The notes beneath the pieces were generated by a model. That model ran no database searches, was not told the DNA's origin, and saw only the letters and a program-made list of their open reading frames with translations. A program made the position numbers and the translations under genes. Of a DNA stretch of 64,000 bases, positions 29,989-38,228 are shown in pieces (position 1 is the first letter of the stretch; the number at the start of each line of letters is the position of its first letter). This stretch comes from Rubrivivax rivuli. Lineage in GTDB: Bacteria; Pseudomonadota; Gammaproteobacteria; Burkholderiales; Burkholderiaceae_C. The stretch lies in contig NZ_SACR01000001.1 in the NCBI RefSeq assembly GCF_004016505.1, positions 434,001 to 498,000 on the forward strand, read 5' to 3'.

Positions 29989-31065
29989 ATGGACCAGGCC
30001 ATGAACTTCGACCCCGCCGAACACAGCCACCGCCGCCGCAACCCGCTGAACGGGCGCTGGGTGCTGGTGTCGCCACACCGCGCACGCCGCCCCTGGCAGG
30101 GCCGGCAGGAGGCGCAGACCGAGGCCGCGCTGCCCGCGCACGACCCCCACTGCTACCTGTGCGCCGGCAACCTGCGCGTCAACGGCGAACGCAACCCGGC
30201 CTACACCGGCACCCACGTCTTCACCAACGACCACGCGGCCTTGATGCCCGAGGTGCCCGCGCCGACCGCCCCCCCGGCGGCCGGCGAAGACCCGCTCTTC
30301 ACGCTGCAGCCCGCGGCCGGCACCAGCCGCGTCATCTGCTTCTCGCCCGACCACGCACGCACGCTGCCCGAGCTGGAGGCCCCGGCGCTGCAGGCCGTGG
30401 TGGACACCTGGTGCACGCAGACCGAAGAGCTCGGCCGGCAGTGGCGCTGGGTGCAGGTCTTCGAAAACAAGGGCGAGGTGATGGGCTGCTCGCAGCCGCA
30501 CCCGCACGGCCAGGTGTGGGCCTGCGATTTCCTGCCCGAAGAACCCGCGACCGAAGACCGGCAGCAGCGCGAGCACCACGCCCGCACCGGCCGCCCGCTG
30601 CTGCTGGACGTGGCCGCGCGCGAAGCCGGCGGCCCGCGCGAGGTGCTGGCCAGCGAGCACTGGCTCGTCATCGTGCCCTTCTGGGCCACCTGGCCTTTCG
30701 AGACCCTGCTGCTGCCGCGTTTTGCCGTGCAGCGCCTGCCGCAGCTGAACGCCGCGCAGCGTGCCGATCTGGCCGAGGTGCTGCGCCGCCTGACCACGCG
30801 CTACGACAACCTCTTCGAATGCAGCTTCCCGTATTCGATGGGCTGGCACGGCGCGCCTTTCGACGGGCAAGACCCCGCGCCCTGGCAGCTGCACGCGCAC
30901 TTCTACCCGCCGCTGCTGCGTTCGGCCACGGTGCGCAAGTTCATGGTGGGTTTCGAGATGCTGGCCGAGGCCCAGCGCGACCTAACGCCCGAGCAGGCCG
31001 CCGAGCGCCTGCGTGCGCTGCCCGACCTTCACTACCGCAGCCGCACCGCGCCGAACACGCCATGA
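29989..31065 (+). CDS. galT: Galactose-1-phosphate uridylyltransferase
   Basis: This 358-residue protein has the GalT histidine-triad site HPHGQVW, with His173 the uridylylated nucleophile, zinc-site Cys residues in CYLCAGN, and family motifs [37 protein letters not shown] and GWHGAP. It swaps UMP between UDP-glucose and galactose-1-phosphate in the Leloir pathway. It starts 8 bases after the alpha-galactosidase gene; a second ATG at 30001 is possible. It overlaps galK by four bases. No galE or galM is in the window. Confidence 0.95.
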   Translation: MDQAMNFDPAEHSHRRRNPLNGRWVLVSPHRARRPWQGRQEAQTEAALPAHDPHCYLCAGNLRVNGERNPAYTGTHVFTNDHAALMPEVPAPTAPPAAGEDPLFTLQPAAGTSRVICFSPDHARTLPELEAPALQAVVDTWCTQTEELGRQWRWVQVFENKGEVMGCSQPHPHGQVWACDFLPEEPATEDRQQREHHARTGRPLLLDVAAREAGGPREVLASEHWLVIVPFWATWPFETLLLPRFAVQRLPQLNAAQRADLAEVLRRLTTRYDNLFECSFPYSMGWHGAPFDGQDPAPWQLHAHFYPPLLRSATVRKFMVGFEMLAEAQRDLTPEQAAERLRALPDLHYRSRTAPNTP

Positions 31066-32231
31066 CCACCCCCCCGCTGCACCACCGCGTTGCCGACGCC
31101 TTCACCCAGGTCCACGGTGGCGAGCCCACGCTGTGGGTGCGCGCGCCCGGCCGCGTGAACCTGATCGGCGAACACACCGACTACAACGCTGGCTTCGTGC
31201 TGCCCTGCGCCATCGACCGCCAGACCCTGGTGGCGGCGCGCCCGCGCAGCGACGGGCAGCTGCGCGTGGTCGCCGCCGACATGGCCGGCGCGCTGGACGC
31301 ATTCAGCACCCAGGCCCCCGTGCCCCACCACGCCAGCGCACCCTGGGCCAACTACGTGCGCGGAGTGGTGGCGGTGCTGCAGGCCGAGCTGGCGGCCCGC
31401 GGTGTGGCCGTGCAGGGCGCCGACCTCGCCATCGCCGGCGACGTGCCGCAGGGCGCGGGCCTCTCGTCTTCCGCCAGCCTGGAAGTGGCGGTGCTGCACA
31501 CGCTGAGCACGCTGCAAGGCTTGGGCCTGGCGCGCCCGGCGATGGCGCTGCTGGCGCAGCGGGCCGAGAACAGCTTCGTCGGCTGCCAGTGCGGCATCAT
31601 GGACCAGATGATCTCGGCCTGCGGCGAGCCCGGCCACGCGCTGCTGATCGACTGCCGCAGCCTGGAGACCCGCGCCGTGCCGCTGCCTTCGGGCATGGCG
31701 GTGGTGATCGTGCATTCGCGCGTGCAGCGCGGGTTGGTCGACAGCGCCTACAACGAGCGCCGCCGCCAGTGCGAGGCCGCCGCTGCGCACTACGGCGTGC
31801 CGGCGCTGCGCGACGTGAACCTGGCGCAGCTGCAGGCCGGCGCGGCGGGGCTGGACGCCACCACCTACCGCCGCGCGCGGCACATCGTCACCGAGAACCA
31901 GCGCACGCTCGATGCAGCCGAGGCGCTGGCCAAGGGCGACCTGCGCCGGCTGGGCGTGCTGATGGCAGCCTCGCACGATTCCATGCGTGACGACTTCGAG
32001 ATCACGCACCCGGCGGTGGACCGGCTGGTGGCCATCGCCCAGTCGGCCATCGGGCCCGAGGGTGGCGCGCGCATGACGGGCGGCGGCTTCGGCGGCTGCA
32101 TCGTGGCGCTGCTGCCGCAAGCGCGCGTGCCGGCGCTGCAGGCGCGCATCGCCGCCGAGTACCGCGCGCCGGGCGGCGAGCCGGCCACGGTGTGGGTGTG
32201 CGAGGCGGCCGGGGGCGTGGGCGCGGCCTGA
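31062..32231 (+). CDS. galK: Galactokinase
   Basis: This 389-residue GHMP kinase has the galactokinase signature [19 protein letters not shown] (about residues 29-47), the ATP loop [20 protein letters not shown], the catalytic Asp region [12 protein letters not shown], and the C-terminal motif [13 protein letters not shown]. It phosphorylates galactose freed by the alpha-galactosidase. It is the last gene of the operon that begins with the ABC permeases; a long-loop stem (arms at 32234-32242 and 32270-32278) follows but has no T tract. Confidence 0.96.
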   Translation: MTTPPLHHRVADAFTQVHGGEPTLWVRAPGRVNLIGEHTDYNAGFVLPCAIDRQTLVAARPRSDGQLRVVAADMAGALDAFSTQAPVPHHASAPWANYVRGVVAVLQAELAARGVAVQGADLAIAGDVPQGAGLSSSASLEVAVLHTLSTLQGLGLARPAMALLAQRAENSFVGCQCGIMDQMISACGEPGHALLIDCRSLETRAVPLPSGMAVVIVHSRVQRGLVDSAYNERRRQCEAAAAHYGVPALRDVNLAQLQAGAAGLDATTYRRARHIVTENQRTLDAAEALAKGDLRRLGVLMAASHDSMRDDFEITHPAVDRLVAIAQSAIGPEGGARMTGGGFGGCIVALLPQARVPALQARIAAEYRAPGGEPATVWVCEAAGGVGAA

Positions 32232-32364
32232 GCCGCGGCGGCACAGCCCGCGCCGATCCGGGCCGGAACGCCGCCGCGAGAAGCCGGCGCCGAGCCGGTG
32301 GGGCAGGCAGGCAGGGTGGGCCGGCGGTGTAGAGTGCCAGGTTTTTCGTCCCACCGACCCCCGC

Positions 32365-33258
32365 ATGTTGCGTGCACCGCCCGCCGGCCCCGCCCCGGGC
32401 CTGACCCCGGGCGCACGGGCCGCGGCGCCCCCCAGCGCCACGCTCAACGGTTCGGCCCTCGTGGGATTGCTGGCACAGCTGGCCTTGTCCGACCGCCCTG
32501 CAGCGCCGCCTTCCCTGGTGGAAGGCCTGGGCCGCTGGCTGGGCTGGCGCGAAGCCATCGCCGTGTCGGCCGTGCTGCAGGCACCGCCCGAGCGATCGGA
32601 CGGACGCCTCGGCGCTGGCCCCGGCCGCCCCACGGGCCCGACCGCCCCGCCTTCGGCTGCACCCCCCACGGTGCCGGCCGGCGCCGCCACGGCCGCCGCC
32701 AGCGCCGCCACCCGGCTGCAGGCCGAGGTGCAGCGCGTGCGCGACGTGCTGGCCCGCCGCTTCGAAGAAGCCCTGAAGGAAGCGCCTGAAGACGGCAGCG
32801 ACTTCCTGCCCCACCGCCGCCGCTACTTCGGCGCCCAGCAGGCCATGGAGCTCACGCTCGCGCCGCTGCGCGAGCAGGCGCGCGCGCTGCTGGCGCGCAG
32901 CGGCCCCCCAATGGCGCAACTGGCCGCCCTGGACGCGGCCCTGGCCGGCGCGCTGGCCCCGCGCGAGCAGGCCCTGCTGGCGCAGCTGCCCGTGCTGCTG
33001 GAGAAGCACCACACCCGCCTGCGCGAAGCGGCCAGCGCCCTCTCACCCGCGCAGCCCCCAGCAACCGCCGCAAACCCCGCAGCCCCGGCACCCGCCGCCC
33101 GCGCGCGCAAGCCCCAGGCCGCCCCGGCCTGGCTGACCACCTTCCGCCACGACATGCGCCGCATGCTGCAGGCCGAGTTGGAGCTGCGCCTGCAGCCCAC
33201 GCTGGGCCTGCTGGACGCCTTGCGTGGCCCTCTCCCGAGTTCTCCGGGTTCCGCATGA
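32365..33258 (+). CDS. DUF3348 family protein, first gene of motor-like operon
   Basis: The 297-residue protein has an N-terminal SALVGLLAQLALSDRPAA segment, a variable Pro/Ala-rich middle, a helical core (RLQAEVQRVRDVLARRFEEAL, then GSDFLPHRRRYFGAQQAMEL) and a C-terminal WLTTFRHDMRRMLQAELELRL. This layout fits DUF3348, a Burkholderiales family of unknown function, from memory. It is soluble, with no signal peptide or membrane segment. It overlaps the next gene by four bases (ATGA) and the set DUF3348-DUF802-OmpA-DUF2894 is kept together in related genomes as far as I recall, so it is probably a cytoplasmic partner of the membrane complex. Confidence 0.85.
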   Translation: MLRAPPAGPAPGLTPGARAAAPPSATLNGSALVGLLAQLALSDRPAAPPSLVEGLGRWLGWREAIAVSAVLQAPPERSDGRLGAGPGRPTGPTAPPSAAPPTVPAGAATAAASAATRLQAEVQRVRDVLARRFEEALKEAPEDGSDFLPHRRRYFGAQQAMELTLAPLREQARALLARSGPPMAQLAALDAALAGALAPREQALLAQLPVLLEKHHTRLREAASALSPAQPPATAANPAAPAPAARARKPQAAPAWLTTFRHDMRRMLQAELELRLQPTLGLLDALRGPLPSSPGSA

Positions 33259-35585
33259 ACAAGTTGCTTTTCCCCGCCGCCGGCCTGGCCGGCGCGCTGG
33301 CTGTGGCCTGGGTGGCCGCCGGCTACCTGCAGGGCCACCCGCTGGCCCTGGCCATGACGCTGCTGATCGGCGCCGTCTACGCGGCCGGTGTGGCCGAGCT
33401 GCTGCGCCACCAGCGCGCCACGCTGGGGCTGCAAAAGGCCCTCGACCAACTGCCCGCGGGCGACAGCACGCCTTTCGATGCCGGCGCCCTGGCCACCTGG
33501 CTGGCCGCGCTGCCAGCCCTGCTGCGCGAGCCCGTGGCGCGCCGCGTGCAGGCCAGCGGCCGCGCGCCCCTGCCTGCGCCCGCGATGGCGCCCTACCTCA
33601 CCGGCCTGCTGGTGCTGCTGGGCATGCTGGGCACCTTCGCGGGGATGATCGTCACGCTGCGCGGCACCGGCCTGGCGCTGGAAAGCGCGGGCGACGTGGC
33701 CACGCTGCGCGATTCGCTGGCGGCGCCCGTGCGCGGGCTGGGCCTGGCCTTCGGCGCTTCGGTGGCCGGCGTGGCGGCTTCGGCCGCTTTAGGCCTGATG
33801 GCCGCACTGGCGCGCCGCAGCCGCACGGCCGCCCTGCAGGCGCTGGACGCCCACATCGCCGGCACGCTGCTGCCCCACACCCGCGCCCACCAGCAACAGC
33901 AGGCGCGCGAGGCGCAGCGCGCACAGGAGGCCGCGGCACAACAGGCACAACAGGCCGCCCAGCTGGCCGCCCAGCAGGCGCAGGCCGAAGCGCTGCGGGC
34001 CCTGGTGACCCAGCTGCAGCAGCAGAGCCAGGCGGCGAACGAAGCGCTGCTGCAGCGCCAGCAACACTTCCACGAAACAACCGCCCAGACCACCCGGGCG
34101 CTGGCCGATTCGGTCGACAGCAGCCTGCAGCGCAGCCTGGCCGGCGCCGCGCAGCAGGCCGCGGCCACGCTGCAGCCGGCGGTGCAGGCGGCGATGGACG
34201 GCATCGCGCGCGAAACCGCGGCGCTGCACGGCGCCGTGCGCAGCGCGGTGCAGCAGCAGCTCGACGGCCTGGCGGCCCGCTTCGAAGCGCAGGCCACGGC
34301 CTGGGTGGCGGCCGTCGGCACCCAGCAGCAACAGCAGACCCAGGCACTGCTGCAGGCGCTGGGTGATGCGCAGGCGCAGCAACAGGCGCGGCAGACCGCC
34401 GCCGAGCAACGAGCGGCTGAAACCGAGCAGGCCCGCCTGGCGGCCTACACCACCGCCCTGGAGCAGATGGCGCTGCAGTTGCAGCAGCGCACGCAGGCGA
34501 TGACGGCGCAGGCCGAAGCGCAGGCCCGCGGCACGCTGGACGAAGTGGCGCGGCTGGTGCAGAGCGTGGAGAACCACGCCGTGGAGGCCCCGCGCGCCGC
34601 CGCCGAGGTGGTGGCCCAGCTGCGCGAGCAGCTCAGCCGCAGCCTGGCGCAGGACAGCGCCTTGCTGGAAGAGCGCAGCCGCACCGCCGCCGCCTTAGGC
34701 AGCCTGATCGGCGGCGTGCAACAGCAGCTGGACGGCCTGACGCAGAGCTTCGAGCGCCAGAGCAGCACCTGGGTGGCCGCCGTGGGCGCGCAGGTGCAGC
34801 AGCACACCGGTGCCATGCTGCAGGCGCTGCAGGCGCAGCAAGAGGCCACGCTCGCGGCCCAGCAGGCCCACACGGCCGAGGCCGACACGCAGCGCCTGGC
34901 GCAGTTCAGCGCCGCGCTGCAGCAGATGGCCGAACAGCTGCAGCAGCGCACCGGCGAGATGGTGGCCCAAGCCGAGACGCAAGCCCGCGCCACCATCGCC
35001 GAAGTGGCGCAGGTGGTGCAGGCCGCCGGCGAGGCGCCGCGCGCCGCGGCCGAACTCGCGGCCCAGCTGCGCGAGCAGTTCAGCCAGAGCCTGGTGCAGG
35101 ACAACACCCGCCTGGCCGAGCGCGAACAGCTGCTGGCGGCCCTGCAGGCCGTGCTGGCCGAGCTGCAGGCCGGCGCCAGCGCGCAGCAGGGCGCGGTGCA
35201 GGCCCTCGTGGAAGCCGGCACGCGCGTGCTGGGCGAGGCCGAGACGCGGGTGCAGGCCCAGGCCGAGGCCGAAGCCGCGCGCCTGCAGGCCGTGGCCGCG
35301 CAGCTGGGCGCCAGCGCGGTGGACGTGGCCAGCCTGGGCGAGGCCTTCGGCGCCGCGGTGGGGCAATTCGCGCAGGGCAGCGATCAGATGCTGGCGCAGC
35401 TGCAGCGCGTGGAAGAGGCCCTGGCCCGCGCCGGCGCGCGCAGCGACGAGCAGCTGGCCTACTACGTGGCGCAGGCGCGCGAGGTCATCGACCTGAGCCT
35501 GCTGTCGCAGAAGCAGATCGTCGACGACCTGCAGCGCCTGGCCGCCCCGCGCGAAGGCGCGGCCCCCGAGGCCGCCGCGGCATGA
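33255..35585 (+). CDS. DUF802 protein: MotA/ExbB/ZorA-like channel with long coiled-coil tail
   Basis: The 776-residue protein has four hydrophobic segments (about residues 4-22, 29-50, 113-135, 155-185). The last two read like the ion-channel helices of MotA/TolQ/ExbB/ZorA: GLLVLLGMLGTFAGMIVTL and VRGLGLAFGASVAGVAASAA. After residue 190 comes a cytoplasmic tail of nearly 600 residues, rich in Gln, Ala and Glu with coiled-coil character. It contains two repeats of 156 residues (from residues 333 and 489, each starting QQQLDGL and containing TWVAAVG), as expected for DUF802. The next gene encodes a MotB-like partner. Ion-driven rotation or force transfer along the tail is inferred; no published function is known to me. 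Confidence 0.85.
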   Translation: MNKLLFPAAGLAGALAVAWVAAGYLQGHPLALAMTLLIGAVYAAGVAELLRHQRATLGLQKALDQLPAGDSTPFDAGALATWLAALPALLREPVARRVQASGRAPLPAPAMAPYLTGLLVLLGMLGTFAGMIVTLRGTGLALESAGDVATLRDSLAAPVRGLGLAFGASVAGVAASAALGLMAALARRSRTAALQALDAHIAGTLLPHTRAHQQQQAREAQRAQEAAAQQAQQAAQLAAQQAQAEALRALVTQLQQQSQAANEALLQRQQHFHETTAQTTRALADSVDSSLQRSLAGAAQQAAATLQPAVQAAMDGIARETAALHGAVRSAVQQQLDGLAARFEAQATAWVAAVGTQQQQQTQALLQALGDAQAQQQARQTAAEQRAAETEQARLAAYTTALEQMALQLQQRTQAMTAQAEAQARGTLDEVARLVQSVENHAVEAPRAAAEVVAQLREQLSRSLAQDSALLEERSRTAAALGSLIGGVQQQLDGLTQSFERQSSTWVAAVGAQVQQHTGAMLQALQAQQEATLAAQQAHTAEADTQRLAQFSAALQQMAEQLQQRTGEMVAQAETQARATIAEVAQVVQAAGEAPRAAAELAAQLREQFSQSLVQDNTRLAEREQLLAALQAVLAELQAGASAQQGAVQALVEAGTRVLGEAETRVQAQAEAEAARLQAVAAQLGASAVDVASLGEAFGAAVGQFAQGSDQMLAQLQRVEEALARAGARSDEQLAYYVAQAREVIDLSLLSQKQIVDDLQRLAAPREGAAPEAAAA

Positions 35586-36304
35586 ACACCGCCACCGACA
35601 GCGGCCTCGAAGAAGGCTTCGACGAGCCGCTCGAACGCGAAGACGCCGGCGGCGCGCCGGTGGCCCCGGAGTGGGCCGTCTTCGGCGACCTGATGGCGGG
35701 GTTGCTGGGCGCCTTCGTGCTCATCCTCGTGGCGGCGCTGGCTTTGCAGTTGGCCATGGCCGAGCGCCTGGAAGCCGAGGTGCAGCAACGCCGCGCCGAA
35801 GCGCAGCGCAGCGGCGCGCTGGCGCAGGCGCTGGCCGTGCCGCTGGCCGAGGGGCGCGTCACGCTCAGCGGCGGGCGCATCGGCATCAGCAGCAGCCTGC
35901 TCTTCGCCTTCAACTCGGCCGAGCTGCAGCCCGAAGGCCGCGCGCTGCTGAAGAACCTGGCCGGCACGCTGCAGGCCTACCTGCAGGCCAGCGACGAGGT
36001 GCTGATGGTCAGCGGCTACACCGACGACCGCGGCGTGCGCGGCGGCAGCGAGAAGTTCGCCGACAACTGGGAGCTCTCGGCCCAGCGTGCGCTCACCGTC
36101 ACGCGCACGCTCATCGAGGCCGGCGTGCCTTCGGCCTCGGTCTTCGCGGCGGCCTTCGGCGCCGAGCAGCCCGTGGCGTCGAACAGCGACGCCGCCGGCC
36201 GCGCGCTGAACCGCCGCGTGGAGATCGCACCGATGCCGCGCGCCAAGGCCGCCCCGGCCGCGCCCAGCGCCGCACCCACCACCGCTTCCGCCCCGGCACG
36301 ATGA
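35582..36304 (+). CDS. MotB/ZorB-like OmpA-domain protein
   Basis: This 240-residue protein has a short acidic cytoplasmic N-terminus, one transmembrane helix (about residues 35-58) that carries Asp36 in FGDLMAGLLGAFVLIL, and a periplasmic OmpA-type peptidoglycan-binding domain (about residues 100-220: VSGYTDDRG, WELSAQRALTVTRTL, NRRVEI). An Asp at the start of the only membrane helix is the ion-carrying residue in MotB, ExbD, TolR and ZorB. It overlaps both neighbours by four bases (ATGA), so it is made with the DUF802 channel and would anchor it to the cell wall. Confidence 0.9.
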   Translation: MNTATDSGLEEGFDEPLEREDAGGAPVAPEWAVFGDLMAGLLGAFVLILVAALALQLAMAERLEAEVQQRRAEAQRSGALAQALAVPLAEGRVTLSGGRIGISSSLLFAFNSAELQPEGRALLKNLAGTLQAYLQASDEVLMVSGYTDDRGVRGGSEKFADNWELSAQRALTVTRTLIEAGVPSASVFAAAFGAEQPVASNSDAAGRALNRRVEIAPMPRAKAAPAAPSAAPTTASAPAR

Positions 36305-36876
36305 GCGCGATCTCCGCCCTGCACCAGGCCCACCAGGCCGCCCTGGCGCGGCGCGCCGAGGGCCAGCCCGAGGCCGTGCGGGCGCTGCTGCAGGCGCGGC
36401 TGCAGGCCCTGCAGGCCGGCGCGCCGCAGGCCCGTGCGGCGCCGCCGCCCGAACCGGCAGGCCCCAGCCCGCTGGCCGCCTTGCTGGCCGAGCTGGCGGA
36501 CATCACCGATGGCAGCGAGTGGGGCCCCGGCCCGGCGGGCGCCGAGGCCGGGCCCGCGGCCCCGCGCCCGGGCGGTGCTGCCGCGCCGCACACGCCCTCG
36601 GCCCGCAGCCACCGCGAGCTGAAGGCCGTGCGCGACTACCGCAGCACCTGGTCGCGCCTGGCGGTGGAGCAGCGCCTGCACCAGGCCCTGGCCAGCGTGC
36701 CCAGCAACGCCGGGCCGCTGAACACGCAGCGCCTCGTGCACCAGGCGCTGCGCACGCTGAACACGCTCTCGCCGGCCTACCTGCAGCGCCTGGTGGTGCA
36801 GGGCGAGGCGCTGCTGTGGCTGGAGCAGCTCAGCGCACCGGCCCGCCGCGGCCACGGGCCCGGAATCGGGGGATAG
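36301..36876 (+). CDS. DUF2894 family protein, last gene of motor-like operon
   Basis: The 191-residue soluble protein has a helical N-terminus (SALHQAHQAALARRAEGQP, then AVRALLQARLQAL), a Pro/Gly/Ala-rich low-complexity middle and a conserved C-terminal half (ELKAVRDYRSTWSRLAVEQR, then LNTQRLVHQALRTLNTLSP, YLQRLVVQGEALLWLEQL). The C-terminal half fits DUF2894. Coupled to the OmpA-domain gene by a 4-base overlap. No catalytic motif is seen, so a structural or adaptor role in the same complex is likely. Confidence 0.82.
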   Translation: MSAISALHQAHQAALARRAEGQPEAVRALLQARLQALQAGAPQARAAPPPEPAGPSPLAALLAELADITDGSEWGPGPAGAEAGPAAPRPGGAAAPHTPSARSHRELKAVRDYRSTWSRLAVEQRLHQALASVPSNAGPLNTQRLVHQALRTLNTLSPAYLQRLVVQGEALLWLEQLSAPARRGHGPGIGG

Positions 36877-36934
36877 GCGGCCGCGCGGCGCTGGCCGACC
36901 ATGCCGGCTGTCCCCTTTCCTCCCCACCCACCCC

Positions 36935-37642
36935 ATGAACAGCAGCCGCTTCTCTTTCCGCACCGCGCTGGCCACCGCCGCGCTCGCCGCCCTGGCCGCC
37001 ACCGCGCCGGCGCAGGCCGAGGTGCGCGTCACCACGCTGGCCACACCCCTGACCACCGCGCCCAACACCGGAGGCGGCCTCAACGACGGCACCGGCGTCT
37101 GGTTCAACGTGCTCACGGGCACCGCCGAGAGCCGCGGCTTCTTCTTCCCAGACCCGCTCTTCGCCGACGGCCTGTTCTTCCTGCTGCTCGACACCGTGAC
37201 CTACAGCAGCCCCGAGGCCATGATCTTCACGCAGGGCTTCTTCTCGCGCGGCAACGGCGTGGTCTACGAGTCGGTGGACAACCCCAACCCGGCCTGGTTC
37301 GGCTACGGGGCCGTCATCGGCCCGAACACCGGCTACCAGAGCCCGGGCGCCGGCTTCCCCGACATCGGCCCGCTCTTCGGCAACGGCCAGGTGGGGCGCG
37401 GCTACGTGGGCCTGACCATCCGCAACCCGGCCGGCAACAGCGCCAGCGACGTGTTCTACGGCTACGCCGACATCACCATCAACCCGAACTTCAGCCTCAC
37501 GCTCAACGCCTTCGCGTACGAAGACGTGATGGGCCGGGCCATCACCACGCCGGTGCCCGAGCCGGCCACGGCGCTGAGCTTCGCCTTCGGTCTGGCCGGC
37601 TTGGCCGGGCTGGCCTGGCGGCGCCGCATGGCACCGCGCTGA
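36935..37642 (+). CDS. PEP-CTERM sorting-domain protein
   Basis: This 235-residue exported protein has a signal peptide ([17 protein letters not shown]), a mature part with many Gly, Asn and aromatic residues ([33 protein letters not shown]) and a PEP-CTERM tail ([16 protein letters not shown] then WRRR). The mature domain was not recognised. The start lacks a clear ribosome site: the bases before it are C/T-rich. It stands alone between the motor-like operon and the molybdenum hydroxylase genes. Confidence 0.85.
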   Translation: MNSSRFSFRTALATAALAALAATAPAQAEVRVTTLATPLTTAPNTGGGLNDGTGVWFNVLTGTAESRGFFFPDPLFADGLFFLLLDTVTYSSPEAMIFTQGFFSRGNGVVYESVDNPNPAWFGYGAVIGPNTGYQSPGAGFPDIGPLFGNGQVGRGYVGLTIRNPAGNSASDVFYGYADITINPNFSLTLNAFAYEDVMGRAITTPVPEPATALSFAFGLAGLAGLAWRRRMAPR

Positions 37643-37677
37643 GGCCCCCGGCCCTGCGGCCGACAAGCCCCTTCCAC

Positions 37678-37710
37678 GCCGCCCCGGCCGCACGTTGCGC
37701 CCGGGGCGGC
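37678..37710. terminator. Hairpin between PEP-CTERM and hydroxylase genes
   Basis: Perfect 10-bp arms (GCCGCCCCGG and CCGGGGCGGC) flank a 13-base loop. There is no T tract, so it may be a Rho-aided terminator for the PEP-CTERM gene or part of the hydroxylase leader. Confidence 0.4.
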
Positions 37711-37739
37711 GACACTTCAGGCCTGCAGGAGAGATTTGC

Positions 37740-38228
37740 ATGCGCTTGAACGTGAATGGCCGGCCCCACGAGGTGGACGTCGAACCCGAGATGCCGCTGT
37801 TGTGGGTGCTGCGCGACGAACTCGGCATCACCGGCCCGAAGTACGGCTGCGGCATCGGCTTTTGCGGGGCCTGCACGGTGCACATCGACGGCCAGCCGAT
37901 GCGCGCCTGCGTCACGCCCGCCAGCGCCGTGCAGGGCGCCGTCACCACCATCGAAGGCCTGGGCACGCCCGCGGCCCTGCACGCCGTGCAGCGCGCCTGG
38001 ATCGAGCACCAGGTGGCGCAGTGCGGCTACTGCCAATCGGGCCAGATCATGGCCGCGGCGGCGCTGCTGGCGCGCAACGCCACGCCCAGCGACGCCGACA
38101 TCGACGACGCCATGTCCGGCCACCTCTGCCGCTGCGGCACCTACCCGCGCATCCGCGCGGCGGTGAAGGCGGCGGCCACGGCCACGGCGAAACCCACCGC
38201 ACAGGCCAGTGCCGGGGTGTCGAAATGA
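37740..38228 (+). CDS. Molybdenum hydroxylase [2Fe-2S] subunit (IorA/CoxS-like)
   Basis: This 162-residue protein binds two [2Fe-2S] clusters: plant-type [12 protein letters not shown] (about residues 40-60) and the four-Cys C-terminal fold CGYCQSGQ and CRCGTY. It passes electrons from the molybdenum subunit and matches the isoquinoline 1-oxidoreductase/aldehyde-oxidase small subunits. AGGAGAG lies nine bases before the ATG. It overlaps the large-subunit gene by four bases. No FAD subunit is present, as in IorAB-type enzymes, where electrons go to a cytochrome or quinone. Confidence 0.93.
   Translation: MRLNVNGRPHEVDVEPEMPLLWVLRDELGITGPKYGCGIGFCGACTVHIDGQPMRACVTPASAVQGAVTTIEGLGTPAALHAVQRAWIEHQVAQCGYCQSGQIMAAAALLARNATPSDADIDDAMSGHLCRCGTYPRIRAAVKAAATATAKPTAQASAGVSK

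Noticed and set aside
32365..36876. A complete Zorya defence system
   Set aside because: The motor pair resembles ZorA/ZorB in layout, but no ZorC, ZorD or ZorE type protein is present and the flanking genes are DUF3348 and DUF2894.
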